Part shown: positions 24,540-36,991 of the stretch, in pieces
How the letters are laid out: the number at the start of each line of letters is the position of its first letter
Numbering within the stretch: position 1 is the first letter of the stretch
Program-made: the position numbers and the translations under genes
Assembly: GCA_036583965.1 (NCBI GenBank)
Contig: JAZBQD010000014.1
Span: 63,766,395-63,830,394, forward strand
Length of the DNA stretch: 64,000 nt
Reading direction: 5' to 3'
From: Prunella strophiata
Taxonomy: Eukaryota; Chordata; Aves; Passeriformes; Prunellidae
Notes under the pieces: generated by a model
Seen by the model: the letters and a program-made list of their open reading frames with translations, nothing else
What the model was told of the DNA's origin: nothing
Database searches by the model: none

Positions 24540-25240
24540 TGAATGAAGAGCATTGTTCTATCACCCGTGATGCTGGGTGGCTGTATCACAGCTAATTGTC
24601 ATTACCAAGCAATTTAGTATTTATCAAGGCAGCTGAATGATCCTGGGATCTTTCAACTCCTCTGTCTTATTCAGTAAAAAAAGCCCCAAATGTCAAAGGA
24701 AAAGCAAATAGCACTTTGACTTGAGGAAGCATGCCTTTCACCATAGCATTAAATTCCAACCTGTCTTTAAAGGCAAAAGAAAAAGAAATATTGTTGGAGA
24801 ATTCTTTAAAAATAATATTCCCAGTAGAAATCTGGTAATGAATGCCTCTCCTTTTGGTATGAAAAGGGATGTACTCCACTCTTTGTTGGAACCAGTGCAT
24901 CACAGCAAGAGCAACACATGGCAACAAAGCCACAATGATTCTTCTGCACATATGGAACCAGCAAATTAGGCCAACATTTTTAATTGTAAAAAATTATTGA
25001 ATCCCTTCCATTCCAATCTAATAGTCATTTTCCCTAACAGCAAGCATTAATGACTTCCCTGACTAATGAAAATTAATTGCTAGCCTGCCTTGACAATTAC
25101 ATTGTGATCGATCAAGTTTAAAGGAGCTACAAGGGTCATTTGCTGTAATTCTAATGCAATCCATTAAATCTGCAGCAGATGATAACCTTTAACTTTGTTG
25201 TGTATTAGGGAATACTAATGGCAACTCTAGATGTCATGGT
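24540..25240. promoter_or_regulatory. Candidate conserved non-coding enhancer cluster
   Basis: Two blocks (about 24540-24660 and 25000-25240) are repeat-free and dense in homeodomain-type AT cores: taattgtcatta near 24595, gcattaatgac near 25045, aaaattaattgc near 25069. They also contain a perfect 10-bp palindrome tgatcgatca (25105-25114) with a rare CpG, and an E-box-like cagatg. This texture is common in deeply conserved developmental enhancers of vertebrates. That is inference; conservation cannot be measured here. The overlapping sense and antisense ORFs between the blocks (24667-24969) carry no known domain. Confidence 0.3.
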
Positions 25241-25439
25241 TTATACAAGGGGAGATACATCATATTGTCTATTTTTCCTAATGTTCTTGAGGTGTTGCTG
25301 TTTCTCAATGGACACAAAAATCCCTCTTGACATCAGAATACAGCATCTCTATAATCTCATCAAGGTTCTGTAAAGGCAGAGTTGTACAAATCTGAAAAGC
25401 AGTCTGAGAATGTTCATCCCATTTCAGGCCAAGGTCCTG

Positions 25440-25650
25440 TGTGTTACACGAAACTGAGTTGTAAAACAATGGACAAATTTGCTAAATCCTGAAGGAATGC
25501 TCTGTCAGAGAAACACATCTAAAGCACACATCGTATTTTATTGGTCCTGCAGCAACCATCAACTCTGCTACAGCCTTGAACGAGATCCCATGTCTCTCAG
25601 ACAAAATGGAGTTGTAAAATAAGGTTCAAATTTGTGAACAGCTATTGAAG
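25440..25650. repeat. Diverged direct repeat, about 45 bp, 153 bp apart
   Basis: The word gagttgtaaaa followed by caaatttg after an 8-9 base spacer occurs at 25456 and again at 25609. Weaker similarity runs on both sides, including ctgaagg/ttgaagg downstream. It looks like an old tandem duplication in otherwise unique, possibly constrained DNA. Confidence 0.6.
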
Positions 25651-25760
25651 GGGTTCAAATGGACAACAAATACAATGGTACTAAAATGCCAGAACTGCAC
25701 TGTGCATTCTTGAATGCCTTTCCAGGCACATCATCCAAATGTTTACAGCACCTGCTTGCT

Positions 25761-28700
25761 GAATTAGATATTTTTGAAACAGGATTTCAATGCAAATCGC
25801 ATTTAATGTAAAAGGAAAACATGGGAACAAAGCCACTACATCAAAATGAACAAACAAAGAAAAGAATATCTTTAAACTGAAGCTTCATAGCTTTCTCAGC
25901 TGATTTGAGCTGTCCTTTACACTTAAAGGAATTTTGGGGCAAATTTTGATAAGATTTTCATAAGTTGGGAAAATAGTGATTGAAGAAGTGAATGGAAGAA
26001 TTTTAATATAATTTTAATCTGATATCTATTTTTAGTCATGAGTTTAAGCTTCTATCCAGAACTGCCTTTTTAATATAAACACAGAGACATACTCATGCAA
26101 TCTCAACATCTCATTTCAGAAGTAGTGAAAGTGTTTAATAAAAAAAAATCCTGTTGTGGCAAGATCCAGTACATGTTTTTGCACAAATGGAAATGAGGAT
26201 TTTTTTATGTCAATTCTTCAATTTGTGAGGAAGCTACTGAAAGAAATTATGACCTTCATCTTTAGTTCTTCAAATAATATAGTGCAGGGTTATTTTATCT
26301 CTTGGGAGATTTTATTCCACTGTCTATTTCTATGCTAACTACCCCTAAAAAGGCTGATTGCAAACAGAAAGTGCAAGAATTCCAGCAGTGATGCCAGTCC
26401 ACAAGAGTGTAAGTCTGTAAAACCCAAGGAAATTTTGAAACCAGCACACCCTTCTGCATGTCTCACATCTAAGACAATGATTCTACAATGAACATTGATT
26501 GCACAGATTCTCTACAGAGAATTTCACAGAACTCTACCAAAAGTAAGCACGAAAATGTGAAAGAACAGACTGACAATAAAATAAAAGTCATAAATTATTC
26601 CACTTTGAAAGCTTAAAAAAGTATTCTAAATACACAATTTATTATAATGTTATCTGTCAGGTTGACAGGGTTTTTTTCCCTAGTTTCTTCTAGGAAAGAA
26701 AGAAAACTTATTTCTCTGTAGAAATATTAGCACTCTACTTCTCAAAGAAGCAAGGTTTCTTTGTATAAGAAGGATGCCCACTCAGCAGAATCCAAGATAA
26801 AATTTCTGATATTTTTTATATTGATTTTAAAAAACGGACACAAGGAAGTAGATTATGAACCAGCATAAATAACAAAAAGTTGCAAAGGAACAAACATTTA
26901 GTTAGAGAAAACAGGGAATATCATGAAAAACCTTCAATGAAAAACTTATCATTAAAAACTAGCAGTCATCATCACACCCAGAGCCAGTGACTAGAAAGGA
27001 GTAGAATTTTTTAAGTGTACCTAAAAAGCTGTATTTAAAGCTTTTCCCAGCCTTAAAGGGAAAAAGAGCTTTTTATATTTGCTACTAGTGTGGCCAAAGC
27101 ATGCTCTGAAACCAATATAAACTAGCAAGAATTCCATGAAAACCAATTAAGTTATTGTGAATTTATAAAGGTATAACCAAGATCAGATGTTAGTCTATGG
27201 AAATGCATTTGAAACAATGCAGAGGACACGAGCTGCCTTCAGACTACAGCAGTTTTAATATTTGGAAAATGGACTGTGATCACTGGATTATGTTTGGGTA
27301 CAACAGGCTGTGCTGGACTATCAATGGTCTATAAAAGTCTCCCATAAGTATCACCAGGGAAAAAAAAAAACACTCCAAAGGCAGGAGAAAGCTCCATTAT
27401 TGCCTGCTATAGCATGGCTATATTAAGCACTGATAAAATATTGGACAGCCTCTACAGACATTTCTGCTCTCTCCCATGCACTCTTGGAGTGAAAAATATT
27501 TTGAAAATATTCATGTCAGCTTCAATCTTTTTTGGCAAATCTAACATCAGAAATAACATGAACTTTATCTTAGCCATAATTTGCCTGAGATACTTATCAT
27601 TAAAAGCTACTGCTGCACACTGATAATGGAAACTGTTCTAAAAACCTTGTCCTACACAAACTTTTCATGTTTATAATTACAATGGAAGAGCCAAAGATTG
27701 CTGAAATCAATGAAATAGATTCTGCAGGCCTTAATGATTTTTACCAAGACTAAGATATGAATAGAAGTTTTATATTTAATCATGTTATCATACCCCAAGC
27801 TTATGTGTCAAAGCATTTCCACTGATGTCAAAGGTTTTCATATTACCCAGATTATGCCTGTGCTTATCTACTGTATTGAATCAAGACTTTCATGTCTACT
27901 CCTCAGACAAAACTTTCGCCTTTCAAAACCTCAGCTCAAGTATATTTATGGATCCTGACATTTCCAACGGGCCAGCACTCAAAAATTCAACCTCTGACTA
28001 GTTACGGTTCTGAAGCACATTTAAAAACCATGGCATGTAAAGAAAATAGTCTCCTCTCGTTCAGTGAAGGTAAAAAACATAGCATTATCAAGTGTGACAC
28101 TGCTGATGTGGAAAAAAATTAAGTATCGCAACAGGTTATTAAATTGTTAATGGCTACATTCTATTCTCAGGTTTGTGGTTTGATGCAGTCTGGGCAAAAT
28201 GTCAAACTGTATCAACATTAACAGCTTCTGACAAGCTCAAGAGGGAAAAAAAAAAAGAGCTGAATGAATAAGCTGTTCTGTAAATAAAGAGACATTGTAA
28301 CCTTTAAAGAGAGACCGAATTTAATTAAGAAAATTAACACAGACTTTTGAGAGACTGCAATTTTCTAAATCTCATTCTTTACTGTCAAGCAAAAGTTATA
28401 TTTCCTTTATAATAAGAAACAGTAAGTGCCTACCTTCTGATCAAAAGTTAGTGATACCACCCAGAAGGAAAAGGGAGGGGACTGAAGTTTGTGAATTTTT
28501 ACATTTATCCATTTTTAATTTTTCCGACACCAGAGTATCTGTTAGCATTAGACTTGAGAAACTGTGAGAGAAAATTAAATGTTGCATTTTATTTTTATTT
28601 TTAATGTTGGAAATAGCAATAATATACACATCAAAAGATTTCTCATTCCAATTAAAACTGGACTCCATGCAGGCGAGAGGGTTTCACTATCTCCATTTCA

Positions 28701-31079
28701 AAGGTGAGGAAAATGACATGCAGTCAGGAATGTGAATCAATGGCCAGGGTAAAAATCTGTTTCTAGCAATGTACCTTCAGGAACAAAATGGATTCTGATT
28801 TTAGCTTCTAAAATTTATTAGCTTCCTACTCTGCAGCCTAGAAAAACAAATGTGAATGTATGCATTTTTAAAATTTTACTACTGAACCATTCTGCTCAGA
28901 ATATGTTTTTCTCAGGTGCTGTGTTTTGCGCTGCTTCCTGTGTACTAACCCTTGGACAAGGAAAATCACCCATATCTCTTATCAGTCAGTGAGTGAATTA
29001 GTTAATTGAACTATTGCTGCATGACATTATCCTGAATTTTTAAATCAGATAAAGGCCTTTTCAATAAGATTAAAATGGTGAAATATTGCAGAAGTATTAC
29101 CAGACTACTGAAAACTGAGGTCTGGACAAACATGTTTTTGTATTTTTCCAAAGAAGTGAAAGAATAAACTGTGAATGGAAAGATGAAAGGGAGAAAGGAA
29201 GGTGGGAAAGCATAAGGGAAGGAAAGAAAATAAAGCGAAGATGGATTTCTTTTCTGTTACAATCATTCTTTAGCAAATAATTGTTTGGAGTTTTCCAGGT
29301 ACTGTCATGATTTTCCTGATTAGAGGTAAAATTTCAGATAAGCATACAGAATTTTTTTTGTTTGTTTTTGAAACATTCATTGGGGTTTTTTTGTTTAAAA
29401 AATGAACATACAGAGAGAGTCTAATGCTACAGAAGTTTCTATCTTTTTAATGAAGGAGATAAATTTTGGGTGCTGAATAGGGGAGAAATGTTGACTGCAA
29501 GGGTAGAAGCTGGATTTTCACAGCACTGTTGTTCTTCAAACTATAAGTGCATCAATGAGTCTGCACTGACTACAAAGGGAACTTGGACATTTTGGCCATA
29601 CATGGAGACATCCCTGAGGAACACGAGATGTCTCCAGTTAGGTGTCTAAATCCAGAACTGAATCCCACCCCAAATGATTACACTCACAGTTTGTAGGGTT
29701 TTTTTGTGCACCATACACAGATTTAATCCTTCATGCATTTCCATGCCGACCTCTAATTCATTTAGACAAGGACATAATCTCATCTCCAGAACAGCTCAGC
29801 TGCCTCTGTCTCAGCAAGCTGACACTGTTCTCTGCTTCTAATTAATCTTATTCCATCAGTTCATTCCAGCAGCTGGAAAGGGTTTTCCTTCCAAGGACTG
29901 CAGCAGCAATGCTTCACTAATCTGACAATACTGGATATTTGCAGCTGGTAGACAGTGATGGCACGTGTCACCCACACTTCAGCATTCCAGTGACCCATCC
30001 AACCTTGCCACAGAAGTATCTCCTCCTTCCCTTAAGAGCACCAAGTAGAAAGACCTGTATTCCACACTTGGAAGACTGCTTCATTCCACAAAGCAGAAAA
30101 GGCTTACTATAGGACCTATATGTATCTTTTCTTCCTTGTAAGTTCATCTGTAATTAATTTTAGTTCCTATTGAGCATCTTCTCACTATAGTGCAATATAA
30201 ACATTAAGGAACAATGGGAATTTTGGCTCTGCAACTGCATTTCTGCAGAGACACTGAGGCTGCTACAGTTTTTATCTGCATAAGGCTGAGGCTGTTACTT
30301 CCAACACTGAATGCTTTGTTTGATAACATCTTAAAAATGTTATTGATCCTGAAGCTTTAATGTGGAACATTTGTTAGCTTAATGCTCTGCCATTCTCTCT
30401 GCTGTTCACAGAGATGTAACTGTTAAGGAGGGTCCCTATTACAGGTTTATCACAGTAATTTATTTGAAGACTGATGCTTCAAGAATGTGGGCAAGTCCTG
30501 TTGAATATACTAAACCATCCTTCATTTGCTTTGATTGTTGACTGCCTTTGTCCCATCACTGGATCAGAGCACAAATATGCAGCTGTTCTTTGAACTTTTC
30601 TGTTGTGCACTACCATATTTATGGCAGCAGTAAAACACTGTGAATCAGCTGAGGGCTGGGCCAGCACACCATTTTAAGAAGCAGGGTTTTTTCAATAGTC
30701 CCAAAATACTTTTTTCATTGAGGGCACCACTGATTATTTCTTTTCTTTTGGGGGATGGTGCTGAGAACTTGAAATTATTTGTTCTGTATAAAATAAATAC
30801 ATAAATTGTTGTTAGGAATTTATGGAATGCAAACTTTAAACCCCATGTTGATGTCATCTAAATTCTGAAAGTATTGCAACATTTCTTTCCAAAATTTCAC
30901 TGAATTTTCAATGCCAATCCTCAGTTCCAGTTGCAAATAGATAGAAACAATGACATACCTACCAAGATTTTAACAAGAAATAAAGAGAATAGGAATATAA
31001 TTATTTTGTGTCCTCTTTTGTCTCAGATTAATGTGGAGCTAATTTCAACTCTGATGATTAAAGAATTTTGCTGATATAC
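25761..31079. other. AT-rich unique non-coding DNA
   Basis: There are short A and T runs (10 A at about 27361, 11 A at 28246), a purine-rich tract at 29171-29240 and a faint MIR-like phrase near 28690 that I did not accept. ORFs up to 76 codons have no recognisable content. No splice-flanked unit here persuaded me. Confidence 0.65.
29171..29240. repeat. Polypurine tract with GGAA/GAAA motifs
   Basis: About 70 bases are nearly all A and G on the + strand, with several ggaaa and ggaag words. On the - strand it forms a long pyrimidine tract ending in cattcacag, i.e. a strong potential 3' splice site at 29170-29169. The frame after it is open for 23 codons, but the only donor is a weak GTAATA. 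Confidence 0.7.
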
Positions 31080-31120
31080 CTTCTCCTCCTTTTTCATGAT
31101 TCAACAGTTTGTTTATCCAG
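31080..31120 (-). CDS. Candidate 41-nt exon (unidentified, weak)
   Basis: On the - strand the acceptor (tctgcactcttactcaaagcag) has a fair pyrimidine tract and a branch-like cttactc. The donor is AAG|gtatat (GT at 31079-31078). Only one phase is open: one completing base, then WINKLLNHEKGGE, then one base. It cannot join directly to the 34559 candidate because the phases differ. No family match. Confidence 0.1.
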
Positions 31121-31209
31121 CTGCTTTGAGTAAGAGTGCAGACTGAAAAGGATAATTTTCTGAGAGTGGTCCTGATCCACATGGGGATGAAAGAAAATGC
31201 TTCAAAGCT

Positions 31210-31237
31210 GTTCTTTTTCCCCCTCTATTCTTTTCAA

Positions 31238-31284
<47 letters not shown>

Positions 31285-31291
31285 CACTTTT
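31210..31291. repeat. Long pyrimidine tract with 45-base T run
   Basis: A mixed C/T stretch from about 31210 leads into an uninterrupted T run at 31240-31284. The small ORFs reading through it (poly-F or poly-K) are artefacts. It may be the tail of a retroposed copy inserted on the - strand, but no body is recognisable. Assembly length here is probably unreliable. Confidence 0.9.
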
Positions 31292-34200
31292 GAATGTTTG
31301 CTTGTTTTCTCTACATTGCTCTGACTTGCAGTTACAAGGAAAACCAGCATGAGATCCTGGGTCTACAATACTTAGTAGACCTCTTTGACCTCTTGGCCAA
31401 AGTTCTAAATGAGGCATATGATATGTTGAGACTGAATTTCTACCCTGAATTGGTAACAGTGTCACCTGTTTGCCATATATTCACCATAAACTATTTTCTC
31501 TGAAAAATTTATTTTATCAGAGAGGTATAATGAGTTTTTATTCTTAAAAATTAATTAGACTCTTTGCAATATGTTTGGACTAAATATAATTTTGATAACA
31601 ACTGTTCTGGAAATCCCTAGAGCTATTTTCAATCAAAAAAGCTTCTGTGAATGTTTTACCTTAAAATTGTATTTCAATACATTTCTGTTTTTTCAAACTA
31701 GTTCTGCATTTTTCTTCAATACCGACTGTTAATATTTTTGCAAATTTGTTATTTCCTTCTCTTTGGTTAATTTCTATGAGTGGAATTATCTGTAAATTGC
31801 CTAGACTAACGGCAAGCCAGATTATCTTTCTTTTTACTGGGTTGTGAACAAACAGAACTTTTGATTAAATTGGGAAATACTTTCCAATGCAGATGAAGAA
31901 GACTAAATCTCAAGTATCTTAAATAATTTAGGACTTCAATAGACCATTGTACTGCTATGTCCATCTGTTCAGAATATTTTACACTTTATGGTCTAAAGTG
32001 AGATGCTCATACCCGTGAAAGCAAAAGAGCTTGTCAGGCATTAAGAGGTCAGCAATCTGCTGAGAAAGAAAAGCAGGATGTCAACATCTTTAATAATGGT
32101 CTTGAAGACCGTAGCATATTTGAAATGTGCTTTGTTAAATAAAAGGATGGCTTTCTAAATCATGGCAACTACCAACTGAAGAGTTCAATAAGAAATCCAC
32201 TGAAGCATGAGCCATCGTTGATGCAAACTAGGCACACATAGAGGGAACAGTGGAATAACTTTTCCATCTTGGAAATTTTTCAAGTGATTTATTTGGTTCA
32301 AATGCAGGTACTGAAAAGCCATGATAAAAGGTACCCTTGAGAAAATTAATAGGCATGGTCCTGGAGTGATATACATCTTTCTCCTCACTTTATATACAAA
32401 GGCACTGTTTTCTTCTGGTATTGAAATTTGTCTTTTTTATAAATCGTGCACAAAAAAAATCATGCTGTCAATAAATATTTGCTCTGACTATAATGGGTTT
32501 TATGAGTAGAAGAGCTTAAAAACACATTTACTATAATTCACTCTGTTTCTGTAGGAGCTGCTTTGCAGCAAATGACTTGGTAATCAGTTCTTCAGACAGA
32601 CTATACTGCTCTCATTTAGGTTCCTGAAAGATGCCTGTAAGGAAACTTGTTAATTTAGGCTAATTGACAAAAGAGTTCAAAAGTCAAGATATTTCATCAT
32701 TCTCAAATTGTGCAGAATGGCCTCCAGAATGCAAATTTTTCAGAGATTCTCTAAAAAGAATGTACAAGGCAGACTTTTCTTCTGGCACAGAAACCTCAAG
32801 CAAGTAAGTTTCAGCCCAAGAATCTTCATAACTCTAGAAGGTATGAGAACCAGAGACCACAAGTTGACTTTTACATCACAGATCATGCTGGGTAGAGCAG
32901 AGAGTTTAAAATACAACCCACAAAACCACTCAGCCTGTCCTTTAACATGTAATCTGAGCAAGCTTGACCAGGAGCCACCAAGAAACAGTGAACATGGGAC
33001 CTCTTTTCATTGACTGAGAAGTCATTTCTGGCCTCATGTAATTTCCTTTGCACTTCCTGAAGTGTGTCAAGGCAGTAGATATTAGCTATAAATCTCCATT
33101 CAGATTGCTACTAGTTCAGATTTTGCAGCAGGCACAGACCTCACAGAGCCAGCCCCTAAGCAGGTTTTATTTCTTAATAGCTCTAGCCACAGTCCAGGCT
33201 GGCTATGCCCAGCTGGCATCCTGCATGCTGTGGGCTCTTGCCAAATGATCCATGGCTTTACAGCCTATGATGTTGGATCTCAGGCACAGAAATGGGGAAC
33301 TGACAGCTCCACTGAACATCAGAGAAAGGACAAGATGGAATGTGTTTAATAAGGCCTAACAAAATAGCCTGGATATGTAAGTCCAAATGGACTTTTCAAT
33401 GCCCAGACAGATGCCAAAATATTGATTCAGAGATGGTAAGTGGATGCTATATTGTCATATCTCTGCTTAGAAATAGAGCTTACAATTTGCCAACACGAGG
33501 AAAAGAAAAGGATTCATCTATTTGGATAAGTGCTGCCAGTGGAGCTCAGACAAATTTCAAAATGTAAGCTCAAAGGATTTACAACTAACCATTACAACTG
33601 CACCGTTCCAAATTTTAAATACCATTAATTCAAATCTTTTGTTATGGTTATTACCTTGATTGGAAATTAAAGCCTATATTGCTGAAGAAAGAGTACAATA
33701 ATGGAAAATTAAACTAATGTTCCCACTGGGGCAATGTCTGTTGACTAATTCAGACCCAGTTTGGCTCCAGGCATCAGTGTTTGGACAACACTCCCTGCAA
33801 AGTGTCTGCCACACGTCCAAAATTGTAAAGAAAGGAGAAAATTGAGTATGAACATTGGCATGTTTAATTCAGAGACTTGCAATTCTCAATTTTGGGTTGA
33901 AGCAACACCAAGTTGACTATTTTTAAGCCCAGAGAACACCTAACCAACAGACAGCTGTGAATGATTTGCACTACCCTTAACCATAAATTTCAACGTAGCT
34001 GTGCCAAGAATCTGAATTATGAGGCAAAGGGAATAGGCTTCCAGTAATGATGTGTCACACACAAAAGAGAAGAAAAATAATGGCAAATCAGTGATTATCT
34101 TCAGTCAAGGAGTTTTCAGTAACATAGGATGACAATTATTGGTGCATGAATTCAATCCAAACCCATGTGTTTGGCCTTGCTTCAGCCTACAAACTATAAC

Positions 34201-34558
34201 CTACTTTATGGTGGAAGGCATCCTGCTGAAACAGAAAATTTCATAATTTCTGAACTTCCATTTCCCATAAATTATCTTTTTTTTAATTGATGCAATAATA
34301 TACTTCACTTGCTGACCTGATTAGCTCAGCTGTAGGGATGCTATTTACTCTTGAAAAAAAATCTGAAACAGTCATGAATGAACTAGGGTGAAATAATTTG
34401 GTTTAAGAAGAATAAATTGGTAATGGAAGCTGAGAAGGTAATGTTTAAACTTATTTAAGTTTAATTTTAAAAATCTTTTTTTTTTTTTTCTTTTTGTGCT
34501 TTCCTGTGCTTCTAGGATGGCACTTTGACAATCCTGTAATTAAATATTCTGGTCTTAC
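31292..34558. other. Unique non-coding DNA
   Basis: A 101-codon ORF at 32708-33013 begins next to an acceptor-like caaattgtgcag (AG ends at 32715) and contains a good donor (gtaagt at 32804). An 88-nt exon within it is conceivable, but the acceptor has a poor pyrimidine tract and the protein is unknown to me. A somewhat GC-richer stretch lies near 33115-33250. A T-rich run lies at about 34476-34490, just left of the exon candidate. Confidence 0.6.
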
Positions 34559-34661
34559 CTGCAGCATTAGGCAAACCAAGAGCCATTTTCTGACCAATTG
34601 ACTTTATTGTCTCTACACAGATTTCATAGTGTTGCTTGGGTAACGAAGCAGAGAAAAGATG
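34559..34661 (-). CDS. Candidate internal exon, about 103 nt (unidentified gene)
   Basis: On the - strand a strong acceptor (cctgctgttccttcccag, AG at 34663-34662) starts a unit that ends at a perfect donor (CAG|gtaaga; GT at 34558-34557). One phase is open over the whole unit. It reads HLFSASLPKQHYEIC, then VETIKSIGQKM, then ALGLPNAA, leaving one base. The frame stays open upstream to 34682, where an alternative AG (gctatctag) would add seven codons. There is no signal-peptide-like or clearly membrane-spanning stretch; the peptide looks soluble and mixed helical. I do not recognise the family. Support is splice-site quality plus one open frame. A chance combination remains possible. Confidence 0.35.
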
Positions 34662-36214
34662 CTGGGAAGGAACAGCAGGTATCTAGATAGCAAAGCATAA
34701 AAATTAACTGAATTATGCCTCTGTGGGCCATGAGAGCTCAGAAGATACCAACCAGAGCTGTACAACAGTTACTTGCCAGGAAGAAGTGAGCAATTTAATC
34801 AAGCAACAACCGAGTAACAATTACAACAATTACATTGTTGGTTCTGATGTAAAATCATGAGATTCCAAGAGAAAATCCTGATTTTAAAAACTCATATGCT
34901 CAGAAAGCTGTTTAGATGGAGGGATTTCCCACAGCAGATTGGAAATTTTTAAGAATTCTTACATAGTCAGCAACTGAAAAAAAAAGGTTTTCAATAAGAT
35001 GTCGAAAAAAAGCAAAAAACACATTTTCCATTTTTTTTATGAGAAAGCAATGTTAATTTTTGACTATTTCTGAAGTACTATCTCTCTTGCACAATCTGTC
35101 AGCTCCTGTGGACTACAATGAAATGACATTAAGAGGTCAGGCAAGAAATTTCTAGAAGCAATATGCACTACAGTGACATTTTTCTAGCCTTAGTTTAGAG
35201 CTACAAAATGCTACAAAAATGCTAAAAACAGGCTTACTTTACCTATGGATAATTACTTCTTACCCTAACAAGGCACATATCTTGTGGATTATACACTTGC
35301 AACAAACTTAGTTGTCACCTTCTATTCAGTTGTATACCCTGAACTATTTTCAAGACCTTGCCTCATTTGTTTTGAAATTTAAAAAATGAAAGCAATAATG
35401 CAGAAATTCCTAATGCAATGTTCCTAAAAGCAGTAATTTTTTTTTCTCCTTCCTCTTTTAAATGGATCTTCAACAGGAATCAAGGTTTTCCTGGAGAATG
35501 TTTTATCAGTTCATCAACCTCTTTTCAATGAGCTTTGTGAAACAGTGGGAAAATTAGTTGAAAATAATGTTTTTTAAGTAAACAATCTGTAAAGAAAATA
35601 TATTAAACTTTATAGTTAAATTATTTATGTCAGTTTAAATTTGTAAAAATGCAATTTAGGACTGGAATTACAACTATTTAAGAGCAGTAAAGATGAGACA
35701 GAGTACATTTTCTTTGTTTCCATAAGAAAACTTTCACAAAACGCATGTTCCATTTCTACATGATTCATATCTTTTCCTTCCAGATATACATGAGCTTATA
35801 GAATAATAAATAAATTCCAGAGTAATTATTTTCCAGAAAGATTTTCTAAAGGCTTTATTAATGGATTTAATGTGTTTGTATCTGCAATGCAATAATATCC
35901 AAAAAATGCTTGTGGCAAACTAGTTCACAAATACTCTAAATCCCTCCCCAGTTTCTCTATAGCTCATAACTAAGCAGTGTCACTGCAACTGCAAACCACC
36001 ACTAACAATCCTACTTTTATACAGCATCTTTCATCTGGAAGGATTCTGAGAAACTTTGCTTTTATTACTTCAATGCAAAGGTCATTCATTTCTAAATGAC
36101 AGTTCCTTTATATTCTCCTTCCTGTGATGCAAAGACATAGAAATGAAAGATTCAGTGAGCTTTCAGGCTAAGCAATATTGCTCTACACTTTCCCTTTATG
36201 ATTTGGGGTGATTT

Positions 36215-36234
36215 CCCTCCCCCACCCCCTGCCC
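36215..36234 (-). other. Very stable G-quadruplex motif / CACCC-type box
   Basis: C runs on + at 36215-36217, 36219-36223, 36225-36229 and 36232-36234 are separated by loops of 1, 1 and 2 bases. The - strand therefore has four G runs with minimal loops, a pattern known to form highly stable quadruplexes. The same duplex reads as a CACCC/MAZ/KLF-like binding site. It is isolated in DNA that is otherwise poor in G and C. Confidence 0.8.
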
Positions 36235-36895
36235 AGGCATGAAAGGATGTAAAATCAGGATTGTAGTGCCTAGTCCCAAGAGTCACATTTGATTAAAAAT
36301 GCAGGAACTAATGTGCCATTGGCTTGCTATGGTCTTAGCATATAGTTTATTATCCAGTTTATAAGAAACATGTTATTCATATAAGTGGCATTATTAGAAC
36401 CATAAATTATTGTATAAACATAGCTCTCTATTTGTAACTGCTGTGGCTTTCATTGGAACTGGCTAAAAATGAACCCCAATCAGTTGTCTTAGGAATGATC
36501 TATATAAATGTCCATGTCCTCTGTCTGTCATCTGGAATTTTTTGGCTTTCTAGGGAAAATTAAGTGCTATATGAAAAGACAAGTGGAAATAAAGTACAAA
36601 AGGGAACTGTTCAGTTCATTTTTGGCATTCCAATACAACTTGGAAAATTGGAGGTTGATAAAGGCTGTAAAGAGAAAAAAACTGCAAAGATCTCTCAGCA
36701 CCATTGTTTCACGTTCCTTTATAATCTTACAATTTTACTAATTTTAGTAAGTGCTTAGAAGCATTTATTGCCTTGTCAAAAATAGCATAAAAACAAAGAC
36801 AATCTTGCAATTGGGAGTTATTACACTCTTATTTTGTGCTGTAGCTACAACTTTTTTTTGCTTGGTACATCCAATTTTTTATTTTATTTTTTGGT

Positions 36896-36923
36896 GGGGG
36901 TTAGGGGATATTGTGGGGTTGGG
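36896..36923 (+). other. G-quadruplex motif on the + strand
   Basis: G runs at 36896-36900, 36904-36907, 36915-36918 and 36921-36923 have loops of 3, 7 and 2 bases, which satisfies the canonical four-run rule. A T-rich stretch lies immediately upstream. It lies 660 bp from the opposite-strand motif at 36215. Confidence 0.75.
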
Positions 36924-36969
36924 CAGGATCCCCTTTAAAGGTAAAAACAACAGCAATAAAATATGAATG

Positions 36970-36991
36970 GGTTTAAGGTTAGGGTTAGGTT
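36970..36991 (+). repeat. Short telomere-like stretch
   Basis: The sequence gggtttaaggttagggttag (from 36970) contains about two and a half TTAGGG-type units. It is too short and imperfect to call an interstitial telomere with confidence, but it sits 47 bp after the G-quadruplex motif. Confidence 0.5.

Noticed and set aside
28676..28760. MIR-like phrase (ctccatttcaaaggtgagga)
   Set aside because: Only about 20 bases resemble MIR; the following 'cttgcccaaggtcac' core is missing.
32708..33013. 101-codon ORF containing a GTAAGT donor
   Set aside because: The acceptor before it has almost no pyrimidine tract, and the peptide is unrecognised. Noted in the regional entry only.
34310..34345. tRNA A-box-like text (ttagctcagctgtagggatgc)
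   Set aside because: No B box (GGTTCGANTCC-like) follows at the right distance and no cloverleaf can be drawn.
36977..36991. True interstitial telomere array
   Set aside because: Only about two and a half imperfect units; kept as a telomere-like stretch.
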